Origin: an uncultured Cohaesibacter sp. | GTDB taxonomy: Bacteria; Pseudomonadota; Alphaproteobacteria; Rhizobiales; Cohaesibacteraceae | Assembly (NCBI RefSeq): GCF_963666525.1 | Contig: NZ_OY762905.1 | Coordinates: forward strand, 1,687,001 to 1,751,000 | DNA length: 64,000 nucleotides | Reading direction: 5' to 3' | Part shown: one piece after another, positions 8,600 through 16,647 of the stretch | Layout of the letters: every line of letters begins with the position of its first letter | Position numbering within the stretch: position 1 is the stretch's first letter | Program-made: the position numbers and the translations under genes | Notes under the pieces: model-generated | Databases searched by the model: none | What the model saw: the letters and a program-made list of their open reading frames with translations, nothing else | Told to the model about the DNA's origin: nothing

Positions 8600-9367
8600 A
8601 TGATCAGCAGCCTGACTGATGAGAGGCGAAATGCCGCTGGAGGATATAGTCAGAGAGCGTTGACCACGACCCAGATCGTGCACCAGCGCCTTCGTGATGA
8701 AATCATTTCCATGCAGCGTCTCCCCGGAGAACCGATAAGCGAAAAAGAGATTGCGTTGGAAATCGGCGTCAGCCGCACCCCCATCCGCGAGGCTCTGCTC
8801 CGGCTGTCAGAAGAGCGTCTGGTCGACATTGTCCCGAAGTCCGGCACGTCAGTAGCAAAGATTCCGATTGCTGACGTTCTTGAATCACAGGTGGCCAGAG
8901 CCGCCCTTGAGCAGGTGACGACAATCGCTGCCGTCAAACGCGCCAAGGGCAGTGACATCGCAAGCATGCAGGCCCTGCTGGTTGTGCAGCAGGAGCAGAA
9001 GGAAGCCGTCAACTACGAGAAGTTCTACAAGTCGGACGAGGATCTGCACCATGCGATCGCCCTTGCGGGCGGGTATCCGGGGATCTGGACCATCATCGAC
9101 CGCATCAAGATCCAGGTAGACCGCTACCGGCTTCTGACCTTGCAGCATCCGCTGCGCATGGAACGCGTGCTGGAAGAACACAGGAATATCGTCGAGGCGA
9201 TTGCCGAACACGATGAGCACCGCGCCGCAGAAGCCATGCGGTTGCATTTGGATGGCCTGAGTGCCGAAGACCTTCGTGTCATTCGGGACCACAACCCAAG
9301 CTATTTTGTCGGAGACTTGGATCAAGTCCTCGATAGATGGGGAAGAGACATCTCTTCGCCAAACTAG
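8600..9367 (+). CDS. GntR-family regulator, FCD subfamily (controls TRAP B operon)
   Basis: This is a 255-residue repressor-type protein. The N-terminal winged helix-turn-helix (about residues 22-85) contains ISEKEIALEIGVSRTPIREALLRLSEERLV, typical of GntR. The C-terminal all-helical FCD domain (about 95-230) has the metal/ligand-site pattern D..LHHAIALAGG and later E-H-R-N-I and A-M-R-L-H-L. GAGAGG precedes the ATG. It lies only 60 bases before dctP of system B and is probably the first gene of the same transcript, sensing an acid-sugar inducer. Confidence 0.93.
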   Translation: MISSLTDERRNAAGGYSQRALTTTQIVHQRLRDEIISMQRLPGEPISEKEIALEIGVSRTPIREALLRLSEERLVDIVPKSGTSVAKIPIADVLESQVARAALEQVTTIAAVKRAKGSDIASMQALLVVQQEQKEAVNYEKFYKSDEDLHHAIALAGGYPGIWTIIDRIKIQVDRYRLLTLQHPLRMERVLEEHRNIVEAIAEHDEHRAAEAMRLHLDGLSAEDLRVIRDHNPSYFVGDLDQVLDRWGRDISSPN

Positions 9368-9427
9368 CAGCCAGCGTCTTCAATGAAAGGGGCTTGCTGC
9401 TGTCTTTGTTCTTATATGGAGGAAGTT

Positions 9428-10420
9428 ATGAAACATTTCAGTGCAATCGCTGCATTCGCAGGCATGGGCGCTCTCGCCCTCTCTGCCGTCTACAGCGCAA
9501 CCCCGGCATTGGCTGAAACCGTATTCCAGGTTGCTTTCAACCAGCCTGAAACCCATCCGCAGTTCAAGGCCATGCAGAAATTCGGCGAAGCCCTTGCTGC
9601 ACGGACCAACGGCGAATACAAGGTCGAAGTCTATCCGAACGAGCTGCTGGGCGCCCAGAAAGAAGCCATCGAGATGACCCAGACGGGCACCATCGCCATG
9701 TCTCTGGCTGCTGCAAGCCTTCTGGAAAGCTGGAACCCTGACTTCGTTGTCTTCAACCTGCCTTACATGTTCGACAGCATCGAACAGCAGCGCAAGGTTG
9801 TGAACGATCCTGCCATCGTTGGTGATCTGTATCACTCCGTTGAAGACCAGGGCATCGTTGTTCTGGCTGCCTTCCATGGCGGCGTCCGCAACGTGTACCG
9901 CAAATCCGGTCCAGTGACCAAGCCTGCTGATATGGGCGGCGACAAGATCCGCGTCATGCAGTCCGACACCAACATCGAAATGATGAACCTGATGGGCGGC
10001 AACGGCATTGCAATGGGTCAGGGCGAAGTTTACACCGCCATCCAGACCGGCGTTCTTGACGGCGGCGAAAACAACGAGATCGTCTATTCTTCCCTGAAGC
10101 ACAGCGAAATCGCCCCGTTCTACTCCTACACCCAGCACCTGATGATGCCTGACTATCTCATCATGAGCGCCGACGTCTACAACGACCTGCCGGACAACGT
10201 AAAACAGATCTTCGCTGAAGAACTGCCGAAGGCTGTCGACTACGAGTTCTCTTCCTTTGCTGAAGCCGTAGCCGTTGCAAAAGCCGACGCCGAGAAGGCT
10301 GGTGCAAAATTCAACGAAGTTGATCTGCAGTCCTTCCGTGACGCTGTCAAACCGCTGACCGAAAAGAAACTCAGCAGCGAAGTCACCAAGAAGATCTACG
10401 CACAGATCCACGGTGAATAA
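9428..10420 (+). CDS. dctP: TRAP transporter substrate-binding protein (DctP), system B
   Basis: This is a 330-residue periplasmic binding protein starting at ATG 9428, chosen because TGGAGG is 6 bases upstream and a signal peptide begins there (hydrophobic core to about residue 28, cleavage after A-L-A). The mature protein shows DctP features: F-N-Q-P-E-T-H-P at the start, N-E-L-L-G-A-Q motif, and G-Q-G-E-V-Y-T-A-I-Q-T-G-V-L-D-G-G-E-N in the middle. It delivers the substrate to DctQM of system B. Codon use is very regular (many GAA, CTG, GTT), suggesting high expression. Confidence 0.95.
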   Translation: MKHFSAIAAFAGMGALALSAVYSATPALAETVFQVAFNQPETHPQFKAMQKFGEALAARTNGEYKVEVYPNELLGAQKEAIEMTQTGTIAMSLAAASLLESWNPDFVVFNLPYMFDSIEQQRKVVNDPAIVGDLYHSVEDQGIVVLAAFHGGVRNVYRKSGPVTKPADMGGDKIRVMQSDTNIEMMNLMGGNGIAMGQGEVYTAIQTGVLDGGENNEIVYSSLKHSEIAPFYSYTQHLMMPDYLIMSADVYNDLPDNVKQIFAEELPKAVDYEFSSFAEAVAVAKADAEKAGAKFNEVDLQSFRDAVKPLTEKKLSSEVTKKIYAQIHGE

Positions 10421-10449
10421 TCTTTAGCGGAAATTCGACGCCGAGAGGC

Positions 10450-10469
10450 TCCGGGTGGTTTCATCCGGA
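10450..10469 (+). other. RNA hairpin between dctP and dctQ (system B)
   Basis: An 8-bp stem (TCCGGGTG 10450-10457 with CATCCGGA 10462-10469, 4-base loop) contains one pair that works only as a G-U wobble in the plus-strand RNA. There is no T-tract. It resembles the hairpins found after other binding-protein genes in this window. Confidence 0.45.
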
Positions 10470-10499
10470 CCTCACTCCGGCTCGAGGGAGGTATTTTCG

Positions 10500-11009
10500 A
10501 TGCATGCGATCAAGCGCTGGGCTGACAGAATTCTGGCGACGACTTGCACAATTCTCTGCGGACTTCTGGTGATTGCCGTTACCTGGCAGGTCATCGGCCG
10601 CTTCTTCTTCAACAGCTCCGGGGCCGTGTCCGAAGAGCTGGCAAAGATCATGTTCGTTTGGTTTGTCCTGTTGGGCGCAGCCCTTCTCTTCGGCGAAAAA
10701 GGACATATGGCCATCGAATTTGGCCTCGATATCATGCCCCCCCGGACGCAGACCATTTTCCAGATCATCATCAGCATCCTGATCCTCGGCTTCATCACGA
10801 GCATCCTGCTCATTGGCGGGATCGATGCGGTGCAGCGGACGATGCGTCAGACCAACGCCGCCATCCCCTACATCAAGACGGGACAGATCTATCTGGCTCT
10901 TCCCCTGTGCGGTGGTTTCTCGGTCTTCTACTGCCTGTACAATATCTGGAACGATTTCAGAACCTTGGTCGGAATGAACCAGGGCCAACCAAGCAAAACG
11001 GAGGGCTGA
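10500..11009 (+). CDS. dctQ: TRAP transporter small permease (DctQ), system B
   Basis: This is a 169-residue protein with four hydrophobic helices and the DctQ pattern T-W-Q-V-I-G-R-F-F in helix 1, S-E-E-L-A-K-I-M-F-V-W-F-V-L-L-G-A in helix 2, and G-H-M-A-I-E in the loop. The start at ATG 10500 follows GGGAGG; a GTG 15 codons upstream would add a charged tail and lacks support. The stop codon is 3 bases from the dctM start, so these two membrane subunits are made together. Confidence 0.93.
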   Translation: MHAIKRWADRILATTCTILCGLLVIAVTWQVIGRFFFNSSGAVSEELAKIMFVWFVLLGAALLFGEKGHMAIEFGLDIMPPRTQTIFQIIISILILGFITSILLIGGIDAVQRTMRQTNAAIPYIKTGQIYLALPLCGGFSVFYCLYNIWNDFRTLVGMNQGQPSKTEG

Positions 11010-11012
11010 TCC

Positions 11013-12320
11013 ATGGCAAACGCAGCTGATATCGGCCTTATCATGCTTATCTCCATACCGATCCTGCTGGCGATCGGTGTGCCCATCAGTATCAGCATGG
11101 GCATTGGCTCGGTGCTGGCCATGACCACCATCTTCGGCTTCGACAAGATGGCAATCACCGCAGCACAGCGCATTTTTGCTGGCATCAACTCCTTCTCGCT
11201 GCTGGCGATCCCCTTCTTCGTGCTTGCCGGCATCATCATGACCAACGGCGGTATCGCACAAAGGCTGATCAACTTCGCCAAGGCGGTGATATGGTTCATA
11301 CCTGGCGCGCTGATCCAGACCAACATCGTTGCCAACATGCTGTTCGGCGCCATCAGTGGCTCCGGCGTGGCAGCCGCAGCCGCCATCGGCGGCGCGATCG
11401 GCCCGCAGCAGAAGAACGAAGGTTATGACCCGAACGTAGCAGCCGCCGCCAACATCGCGTCTGCCCCCGCCGGCATGCTCATTCCCCCGAGCAACACCTT
11501 CATCATCTATTCGCTGGCCAGTGGCGGCGCCTCCGTGGCGGCCCTGTTCGTGGCGGGCTATGGTCCGGGCATCCTGTGGGGCCTGGGCTGCATGATCCCC
11601 GCCCTGTTCTTTGCCCGCAAGGCTGGCTACAAGTCCGAAAAGCTCGGCTCTTTCAAGGACAATCTGAAGATCACCATCGATGCCATTCCCTCGCTCTTCC
11701 TGATCTTCGTGGTCGTAGGCGGGATCATCTCCGGTATCTTCACGCCAACCGAAGCCAGCTGTATCGCCGTTGTCTATGTCACGATCCTGTCCTTCATCTA
11801 CCGCACCATCACGGTGGACATGATCCCGCAGTTTCTGCTGGCAACCGTCAAGACGACCGCAATGATCATCTTCATGATCGGTGTTTCCGCCATCATGGGC
11901 TGGATCATGGCCTTTGCCAAAATCCCGAACATCATTGCAAGTTCGCTTCTGAGCATTACCGACAGCCCGGTTCTGATCATGGTCATCATGAACATTGTCA
12001 TGCTGCTGCTCGGCTGCGTGATGGACCCGACACCGGCAATTCTCATCTTTGCACCGATCTTCCTGCCCATTGCCCTGTCTCTCGGCTTTGACGTAGTGCA
12101 TTTCGGCGTGCTGATGGTCTTCAACCTCTGCATCGGAACCATAACACCGCCGGTCGGGCCCATATTGTTCGTGGGCTGTCGAATAGCGGACTTGAAGATC
12201 GAACAGGTTGTCAAACCTCTTCTTCCCTACTTCCTGATCCTGACCGCTCTGTTGATGGTTGTGACGTTTGTTCCGGAAATCTCTCTCATGCTGCCCCGTG
12301 CAGCTGGCCTGATGAACTAG
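11013..12320 (+). CDS. dctM: TRAP transporter large permease (DctM), system B
   Basis: This 435-residue polytopic protein of the DctM family follows the usual pattern: I-G-V-P-I-S-I-S-M-G-I-G-S-V in the first spans, S-L-L-A-I-P-F-F-V-L-A-G-I-I-M, an S-G-S-G-V-A-A-A-A-A-I-G segment, and P-P-S-N-T in the middle, ending with the C-terminal half-repeat I-T-P-P-V-G-P. GGAGG precedes ATG 11013. It is the sodium-coupled translocator of system B. The complete P-Q-M order and dehydrogenases downstream make this the most self-contained uptake-catabolism operon in the window. Confidence 0.95.
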   Translation: MANAADIGLIMLISIPILLAIGVPISISMGIGSVLAMTTIFGFDKMAITAAQRIFAGINSFSLLAIPFFVLAGIIMTNGGIAQRLINFAKAVIWFIPGALIQTNIVANMLFGAISGSGVAAAAAIGGAIGPQQKNEGYDPNVAAAANIASAPAGMLIPPSNTFIIYSLASGGASVAALFVAGYGPGILWGLGCMIPALFFARKAGYKSEKLGSFKDNLKITIDAIPSLFLIFVVVGGIISGIFTPTEASCIAVVYVTILSFIYRTITVDMIPQFLLATVKTTAMIIFMIGVSAIMGWIMAFAKIPNIIASSLLSITDSPVLIMVIMNIVMLLLGCVMDPTPAILIFAPIFLPIALSLGFDVVHFGVLMVFNLCIGTITPPVGPILFVGCRIADLKIEQVVKPLLPYFLILTALLMVVTFVPEISLMLPRAAGLMN

Positions 12321-12347
12321 TCGTCAGGAACAGGCCAAAACAAGGAA

Positions 12348-12371
12348 TTGCCGCGCATACGTGCGCGGCAA
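12348..12371 (+). other. Stable stem-loop between transporter and enzyme genes
   Basis: A perfect 10-bp stem, TTGCCGCGCA (12348-12357) with TGCGCGGCAA (12362-12371), closes a TACG tetraloop. No T-run follows, so it is more likely an RNA-processing or stabilising element than a terminator. It divides the TRAP B genes from the dehydrogenase genes. Confidence 0.6.
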
Positions 12372-12477
12372 CAGGAGATCTTTGACTTTTTCGCGCGATA
12401 GGGCGCAATGGTCAAGCAGGCGCATCTTCGGCAATTGGAACGATTGGAACGATGACGCCTCATCTAGGAGAAATGAA

Positions 12478-13500
12478 ATGAAAGCGCTAGTTTATACGGC
12501 CCCGCACAAGGTTGAAGTTCAGGATGTTCCGGAGCCCAAAGGTCGTAGTGGAGCAGCCAAGGTGAAAATGCACTACTGCGGCATTTGCGGATCGGACATC
12601 GGCATTTTCGCAGGCAAGCATCCGCGCGCGCAGGCTCCTCTCGTACTGGGCCATGAATTCGTCGGCACCATCGAGGAAATCATGGACGGCTCTGGCCGCT
12701 TCGCCGTCGGCGACCGGGTTGTCGCCTATCCGCTCATTTCATGCGGCGAATGCCTTGCCTGCCGGACCGGTCATCCGCACGTCTGCAAGTCTCTCAAGCT
12801 GATCGGCATCGACATGGACGGCGGAATCGCCGACCACGCCTGGATTGATGAAGACGTGCTGTTCAAGGTTCCGGACACCATGACCAACGAGATCGCCGCT
12901 CTGGTTGAACCGCTCGCCGTGGTCGTCCGTTCGCTGCATCAGGCCCAGTTCAATGTCCTCGACTCGACCGTCGTGACCGGTGCCGGTCCGATCGGTGTGT
13001 TGACCGCCATCGTCCTCAAGCATTCCGGCGCCTCCCGGATCGTCGTTTCCGACGTGGATCAGGCCCGCCTCGACGTCTGCAAGGACCTTGGTCTGGAAAC
13101 CGTCAATGTCAAGGACACCAATCTGGTCGACTATATCAATGACAGCACCAACGGCGAAGGCGTCGACATTGTCTTTGAATGTTCCGGCGCTCCGAGCTCG
13201 GCTGCCGAGATGACCAAGATCACGCGTATCGGCGGCACCATCTGCATGACCGGCATTCACAAGGAACCGCGCCCGGTTGATCTGCGTGACATGAACTTCA
13301 AGGAACAGAACCTGATTGGCTCGCGCGTCTATACCAAGAATGAATTCGAGGTCTCCGTCGCCTATGCCCAGACCATCGCCGAAGATCTGGCCAAGGTCGT
13401 CACCCAGGTTATTCCGCTGACACAGTCCGAAGGCATCTTCGACATGATCGCCGACCCTGCCGTCAACACGGTGAAGGTCCTCGTCGACTGTCAGGCCTAG
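12478..13500 (+). CDS. Zinc-dependent alcohol/polyol dehydrogenase (MDR family)
   Basis: This is a 340-residue medium-chain dehydrogenase. The catalytic zinc ligands are Cys37 in GICGSD and His59-Glu60 in GHEFVG; a structural zinc lobe has the C-G-E-C-L-A-C...H-V-C pattern at about 90-104; the NAD-binding motif G-A-G-P-I-G-V-L is near residue 170. ATG 12478 follows TAGGAG. Such enzymes oxidise a secondary hydroxyl of polyols or aldonates. In this operon it probably acts on the imported acid sugar, before or alongside the SDR and hydroxyacid dehydrogenase that follow. The substrate is not identifiable. Confidence 0.9.
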   Translation: MKALVYTAPHKVEVQDVPEPKGRSGAAKVKMHYCGICGSDIGIFAGKHPRAQAPLVLGHEFVGTIEEIMDGSGRFAVGDRVVAYPLISCGECLACRTGHPHVCKSLKLIGIDMDGGIADHAWIDEDVLFKVPDTMTNEIAALVEPLAVVVRSLHQAQFNVLDSTVVTGAGPIGVLTAIVLKHSGASRIVVSDVDQARLDVCKDLGLETVNVKDTNLVDYINDSTNGEGVDIVFECSGAPSSAAEMTKITRIGGTICMTGIHKEPRPVDLRDMNFKEQNLIGSRVYTKNEFEVSVAYAQTIAEDLAKVVTQVIPLTQSEGIFDMIADPAVNTVKVLVDCQA

Positions 13501-13520
13501 GATATCGGGAGCTATTGATC

Positions 13521-14279
13521 ATGAATCCATATGATGTAACTGGCCAGAAAGCCATTGTCACCGGCGGCACGCGCGGCCTCGGCAAGGGTATGGCCGAAGT
13601 ATTGCTTGAAGCCGGGGTAGAAGTTGTCATTTTCGGCTCAGGCGCCAGCGTCAAGGACGTTGCCAAGGAATTCTGCGACCGCGGCTTTGCCTGCCACGGT
13701 CTGACCGTAGATCTTGCCAGTGCCAAGGCCCGCGCCGAAGGCTTCGACAAGGCCCTCGAGCTGCTTGGTGGAGACCTCGACATTCTGGTCACCGCCGCTG
13801 GTGTCCAGAAACGTCACAAGAGTGAAGAATTCCCGCTTGAAGACTGGAACGCGGTGCTGGAAGTCAATCTGACGGCCGTCTTCGACCTCTGCCAGCGCGC
13901 CGCTCGCGTCATGCTGCCAAAGGGTCGCGGCAAGATTGTCAACATCGCCTCGCTGCTGAGCTTCTTTGGCGGCTTCACCGTGCCTGCCTATGCTGCCAGC
14001 AAGGGCGGCATTGCCCAGTTGACCAAGGCCCTGTCCAACGAGTGGGCCAGCAAGGGCATCTGCATCAACGCTCTGGCCCCCGGCTACATGGCAACGGACA
14101 TGAACAGTGCCCTGCTCGCTGATGAAGGACGCAACGCCGAGATTTCGGCCCGCATTCCGACCCATCGCTGGGGCACTCCGGAAGACATGAAAGGGCCGCT
14201 GCTGTTCCTCGCATCGGGCGCCTCCGATTATGTCAACGGCACCATCATCCCCGTCGACGGCGGTTATCTGGGTCGCTGA
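13521..14279 (+). CDS. SDR oxidoreductase, KduD/2-deoxy-D-gluconate 3-dehydrogenase-like
   Basis: This is a 252-residue SDR close in length to KduD (253). The cofactor motif is T-G-G-T-R-G-L-G at about 14-21, catalytic Ser144, and Tyr157-x-x-x-Lys161 in AYAASKGG. KduD reduces 2,5-diketo-3-deoxygluconate, the product of KduI, to KDG, so it could complete the pathway started by the nearby kduI. It is, however, in a different transcription unit with a different regulator, so related reactions on other keto-deoxy acids are possible. GGGAG lies 9 bases before ATG 13521; a TTG two codons upstream is less likely. Confidence 0.85.
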   Translation: MNPYDVTGQKAIVTGGTRGLGKGMAEVLLEAGVEVVIFGSGASVKDVAKEFCDRGFACHGLTVDLASAKARAEGFDKALELLGGDLDILVTAAGVQKRHKSEEFPLEDWNAVLEVNLTAVFDLCQRAARVMLPKGRGKIVNIASLLSFFGGFTVPAYAASKGGIAQLTKALSNEWASKGICINALAPGYMATDMNSALLADEGRNAEISARIPTHRWGTPEDMKGPLLFLASGASDYVNGTIIPVDGGYLGR

Positions 14280-14311
14280 CCGGCCAAATTGAGAAAGTGA
14301 AAGTCAATCAC

Positions 14312-15265
14312 ATGAAAGTCATCGTTTCCGATTGCGACCACGAGTCCATGCAGATCGAAACTGACGTGCTCGCAAAGGCCGGGCTGGGTTTTACTCACAT
14401 GGCCGCACGCACCCAGGACGAAGTCATCGAGCAGTGCAAGGGTGGCAACATCATCCTCAACCAGTATGGCAAGTTCGATGAACGCGTCTTTACCGCCCTG
14501 CCGGAAGTCAAGCAGATCGTCCGTTACGGCGTTGGCGTCGACAACGTCGATCTCGCAGCTGCAACTCGCCACGGTGTTCAGGTCTGCAACGTGCCCGATT
14601 ACGGCATGCATGAAGTCTCCGACCACGCCCTTGCCCTGATGATGGCCCTCATCCGCAAGATCCCGGCAACCGTTTCCCATACCCGCAATCGCGATTGGGA
14701 TTTCCGCAAGATGGCCCCGATTCGCCGCATCACCGAGATGACCATCGGTGTGCTCGGCGCGGGCCGTATTGGCGGGTTGTTCGCCAGAAAGGTCCTGCCG
14801 CTCGGCAAGGAAGTTTTGGTCTGCGACCTCAACAAGAAAGACCTGGAAAGCAGAATTCCGGGCGTTCGGCAAGTCGACATGGACGAGCTTCTCGCCAAGT
14901 CGGATGTGCTCTCGATCCATTGCCCGCTCAGCGATGAAACGCGCAACCTGATCAATGCCGAGAGGCTCAAGAGCATGAAGCAGGGTGCCTTCCTCATCAA
15001 CACCGCCCGCGGCGGCATCGTTGATGAAGAGGCTCTTGCCGATCTGCTTGAAGCGGGTGTACTGGGTGGGGCAGCCCTTGACTGCGTTGCTCAGGAACCG
15101 ATCGACAAGAAATCGCGTCTTCTCGACATGGACAATGTATTCCTGACCCCTCACATGGCCTATTATTCCGAGGAATCTTCTGCTGAGTTGAAGCGCAAGG
15201 TTGCCGAGGAGGCCGTACGGTTTGCGAAAGGTGAACCCGTCCACTATCCGGTCAATACGCTTTAA
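14312..15265 (+). CDS. D-isomer-specific 2-hydroxyacid dehydrogenase
   Basis: This is a 317-residue protein related to phosphoglycerate dehydrogenase. The NAD-binding motif G-A-G-R-I-G-G is near residue 150; the catalytic triad is visible as Arg in NTARGG, Glu in A-Q-E-P, and His in T-P-H-M. It interconverts a 2-keto acid and a D-2-hydroxy acid in the cytoplasm. The start is uncertain: ATG 14312 gives a conventional N-terminus, but the ribosome-binding site is weak and an in-frame GTG lies at 14297. It sits 32 bases after the SDR gene and is the third dehydrogenase in this operon. Confidence 0.9.
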   Translation: MKVIVSDCDHESMQIETDVLAKAGLGFTHMAARTQDEVIEQCKGGNIILNQYGKFDERVFTALPEVKQIVRYGVGVDNVDLAAATRHGVQVCNVPDYGMHEVSDHALALMMALIRKIPATVSHTRNRDWDFRKMAPIRRITEMTIGVLGAGRIGGLFARKVLPLGKEVLVCDLNKKDLESRIPGVRQVDMDELLAKSDVLSIHCPLSDETRNLINAERLKSMKQGAFLINTARGGIVDEEALADLLEAGVLGGAALDCVAQEPIDKKSRLLDMDNVFLTPHMAYYSEESSAELKRKVAEEAVRFAKGEPVHYPVNTL

Positions 15266-15318
15266 CCAGAGCGATTGTTCCTCCCTCCGACCGGATGGAA
15301 CGTTCATTCACCTCGCTC

Positions 15319-15341
15319 GGCCCGGCCATTTTGGCCGGGCC
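15319..15341 (+). other. Perfect stem-loop upstream of yhcH-type gene
   Basis: A 10-bp GC-rich stem (15319-15328 with 15332-15341) encloses a 3-base loop. There is no T-run after it, and the next ribosome-binding site (AAGGAG, 15352-15357) follows closely. It may limit read-through or stabilise the upstream message. Confidence 0.6.
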
Positions 15342-15364
15342 GTCATTCTACAAGGAGACTGACC

Positions 15365-15826
15365 TTGATTTATGGTTCTATTGAAAACCTGTCTCTGGAT
15401 GAAGCCAACTTGCCGGCCAACATCCTTGAAGGCCTTCGTTTCATCGCCAAATCCGACGTGATGTCCCTGCCTCTGGGACGCCACGAGATCGATGGCGACC
15501 GGATTTTTGCTCTGGTGCAGGAATACGAATCCAAATCGCTGGAAGACGCCCGCCCCGAGGCGCACAAGCGCTATCTCGACATCCAGTATGTCGCCAAGGG
15601 CAAGGAACTGATCGGCATTGCCCAGTTGGCAAAAGCCCCTGCAATGTCCGAAGACCTGCTGGCCGAAAAGGACGTCTGCTTCTTTGCTTCGGTGCCGGAT
15701 GAAAGCATGCTCTGCCTGTCCGAAGGCAGCTATGCCGTTGTCTATCCGTGGGATGTGCACCGCCCCGGCTGCGCCGCTGGCGAACCGACCTTGGTGCGCA
15801 AGGTCGTCGTCAAGATCGCTCTCTGA
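15365..15826 (+). CDS. YhcH/YjgK/YiaL (DUF386) family protein, TTG start
   Basis: This is a 153-residue cupin-like protein of the YhcH/YiaL family, whose members occur in sialic acid, 2,3-diketogulonate and other acid-sugar operons and are thought to act as sugar anomerases or isomerases. Recognisable blocks are G-R-H-E-I-D-G-D near residue 38, R-Y-L-D-I-Q-Y-V in the middle, and A-V-V-Y-P-W-D-V-H-R-P-G near the C-terminus with likely metal-binding His and Glu residues. TTG 15365 is chosen because AAGGAG sits 7 bases upstream and the family's N-terminus begins there. It is the last gene of the TRAP B operon. Confidence 0.88.
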   Translation: MIYGSIENLSLDEANLPANILEGLRFIAKSDVMSLPLGRHEIDGDRIFALVQEYESKSLEDARPEAHKRYLDIQYVAKGKELIGIAQLAKAPAMSEDLLAEKDVCFFASVPDESMLCLSEGSYAVVYPWDVHRPGCAAGEPTLVRKVVVKIAL

Positions 15827-15874
15827 GGCAACAAGCAACCAGAGACCGGCGCGAAAAGCGCCTTTGAAAACAAG

Positions 15875-15911
15875 GCTGGCAGGACTATTCACAGAGCCCG
15901 CCGGCTTTTTT
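15875..15911 (+). terminator. Rho-independent terminator of the TRAP B operon
   Basis: GCTGGC (15875-15880) pairs with GCCGGC (15900-15905), including one G-U pair, and six T residues follow (15906-15911). It lies about 50 bases after the yhcH-type stop codon and just before the convergent response regulator gene. Confidence 0.75.
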
Positions 15912-15927
15912 GTCAGCCCCCGCGCGG

Positions 15928-16647
15928 CTAATCGTCAAACGCCAGTTCGTTGTTAAGCGCCTCAAGGGTCTTGCTGTTGATCTGCCGTGCCATCAGGGCC
16001 AGAACGACAGCCCGGTTGCGCCGGTTGAACACCGCGCCACCCTTGCTGCTCGGCACCTCGCTGATCCCCATCTTGGCATAGATGCTCTGCAATCGGCTTT
16101 GCACCGTGCGCATCGAGATATTGCGTCGTTCCGAAATGGCACTGTCCGTCAGCCCCAAAGCAATATCGAGCAGCACCTCATATTCCGCATCAGTGAGCGC
16201 GTGATAGCTGTTCTTGGCCCGCTTCTGGATGCCCACCACTTCATAGTCGATGATGGTCTGCCGATCTTCGAAAATCCCTCGCATGGCCCTTTCCAGCCGG
16301 TCAGACGACGAGGATTTGAGAAGATAGCCATAGGCGGTGTTTGACGGCGCCACCTTGGCAACACCGCGCACATAGGCCTCGTCGGCATAGTTCGACCAGA
16401 ACATGATCGGCAGATCGGGGAAGCGGGCCCAGATCGCCTTGGCTACGTCGACACCGGTTATCTTGGGGATCTGCAGATCAAGAATGATGGCATCGGGACG
16501 AAACTTGAGCGCAAGCGCAAGGCCCTCCTCGCCATCGCTGGCCTCCTGCACATCGACAAAGCCCATGTCCGGATTGCTGACCACCTTACGCAGGAATTCC
16601 CGGTGCAGCAGGTCATCTTCAACGATCAGTATCGAGCGTGCCTTCAT
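15928..16647 (-). CDS. Response regulator, receiver + LuxR-type helix-turn-helix
   Basis: This is a 239-residue two-component regulator. The receiver domain (about 1-125) has the acidic pair E10-D11-D12, phospho-acceptor Asp57 in I-I-L-D-L-Q-I-P, and Lys111. The C-terminal DNA-binding domain (about 150-215) has the LuxR/NarL-like L-T-D-A-E-Y-E-V-L...T-V-Q-S-R-L pattern. Its ATG overlaps the kinase stop codon as ATGA, so the two are translationally coupled. The kinase is the cognate partner. Since the pair ends the SMP-30-sugar ABC region on the same strand, those genes are its most likely target. Confidence 0.92.
   Translation of the reverse strand: MKARSILIVEDDLLHREFLRKVVSNPDMGFVDVQEASDGEEGLALALKFRPDAIILDLQIPKITGVDVAKAIWARFPDLPIMFWSNYADEAYVRGVAKVAPSNTAYGYLLKSSSSDRLERAMRGIFEDRQTIIDYEVVGIQKRAKNSYHALTDAEYEVLLDIALGLTDSAISERRNISMRTVQSRLQSIYAKMGISEVPSSKGGAVFNRRNRAVVLALMARQINSKTLEALNNELAFDD

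Noticed and set aside
10461-12101. 546-codon open frame on the minus strand opposite TRAP B dctQ/dctM
   Set aside because: It is antisense to two clear TRAP genes, is rich in His, Asp and Gln from reversed hydrophobic codons, and has no ribosome-binding site or family match.
12348-12371. Transcription terminator of the TRAP B genes
   Set aside because: The stem is perfect but no T-run follows; the next gene is 107 bases on in the same direction, so it is listed as a stem-loop only.
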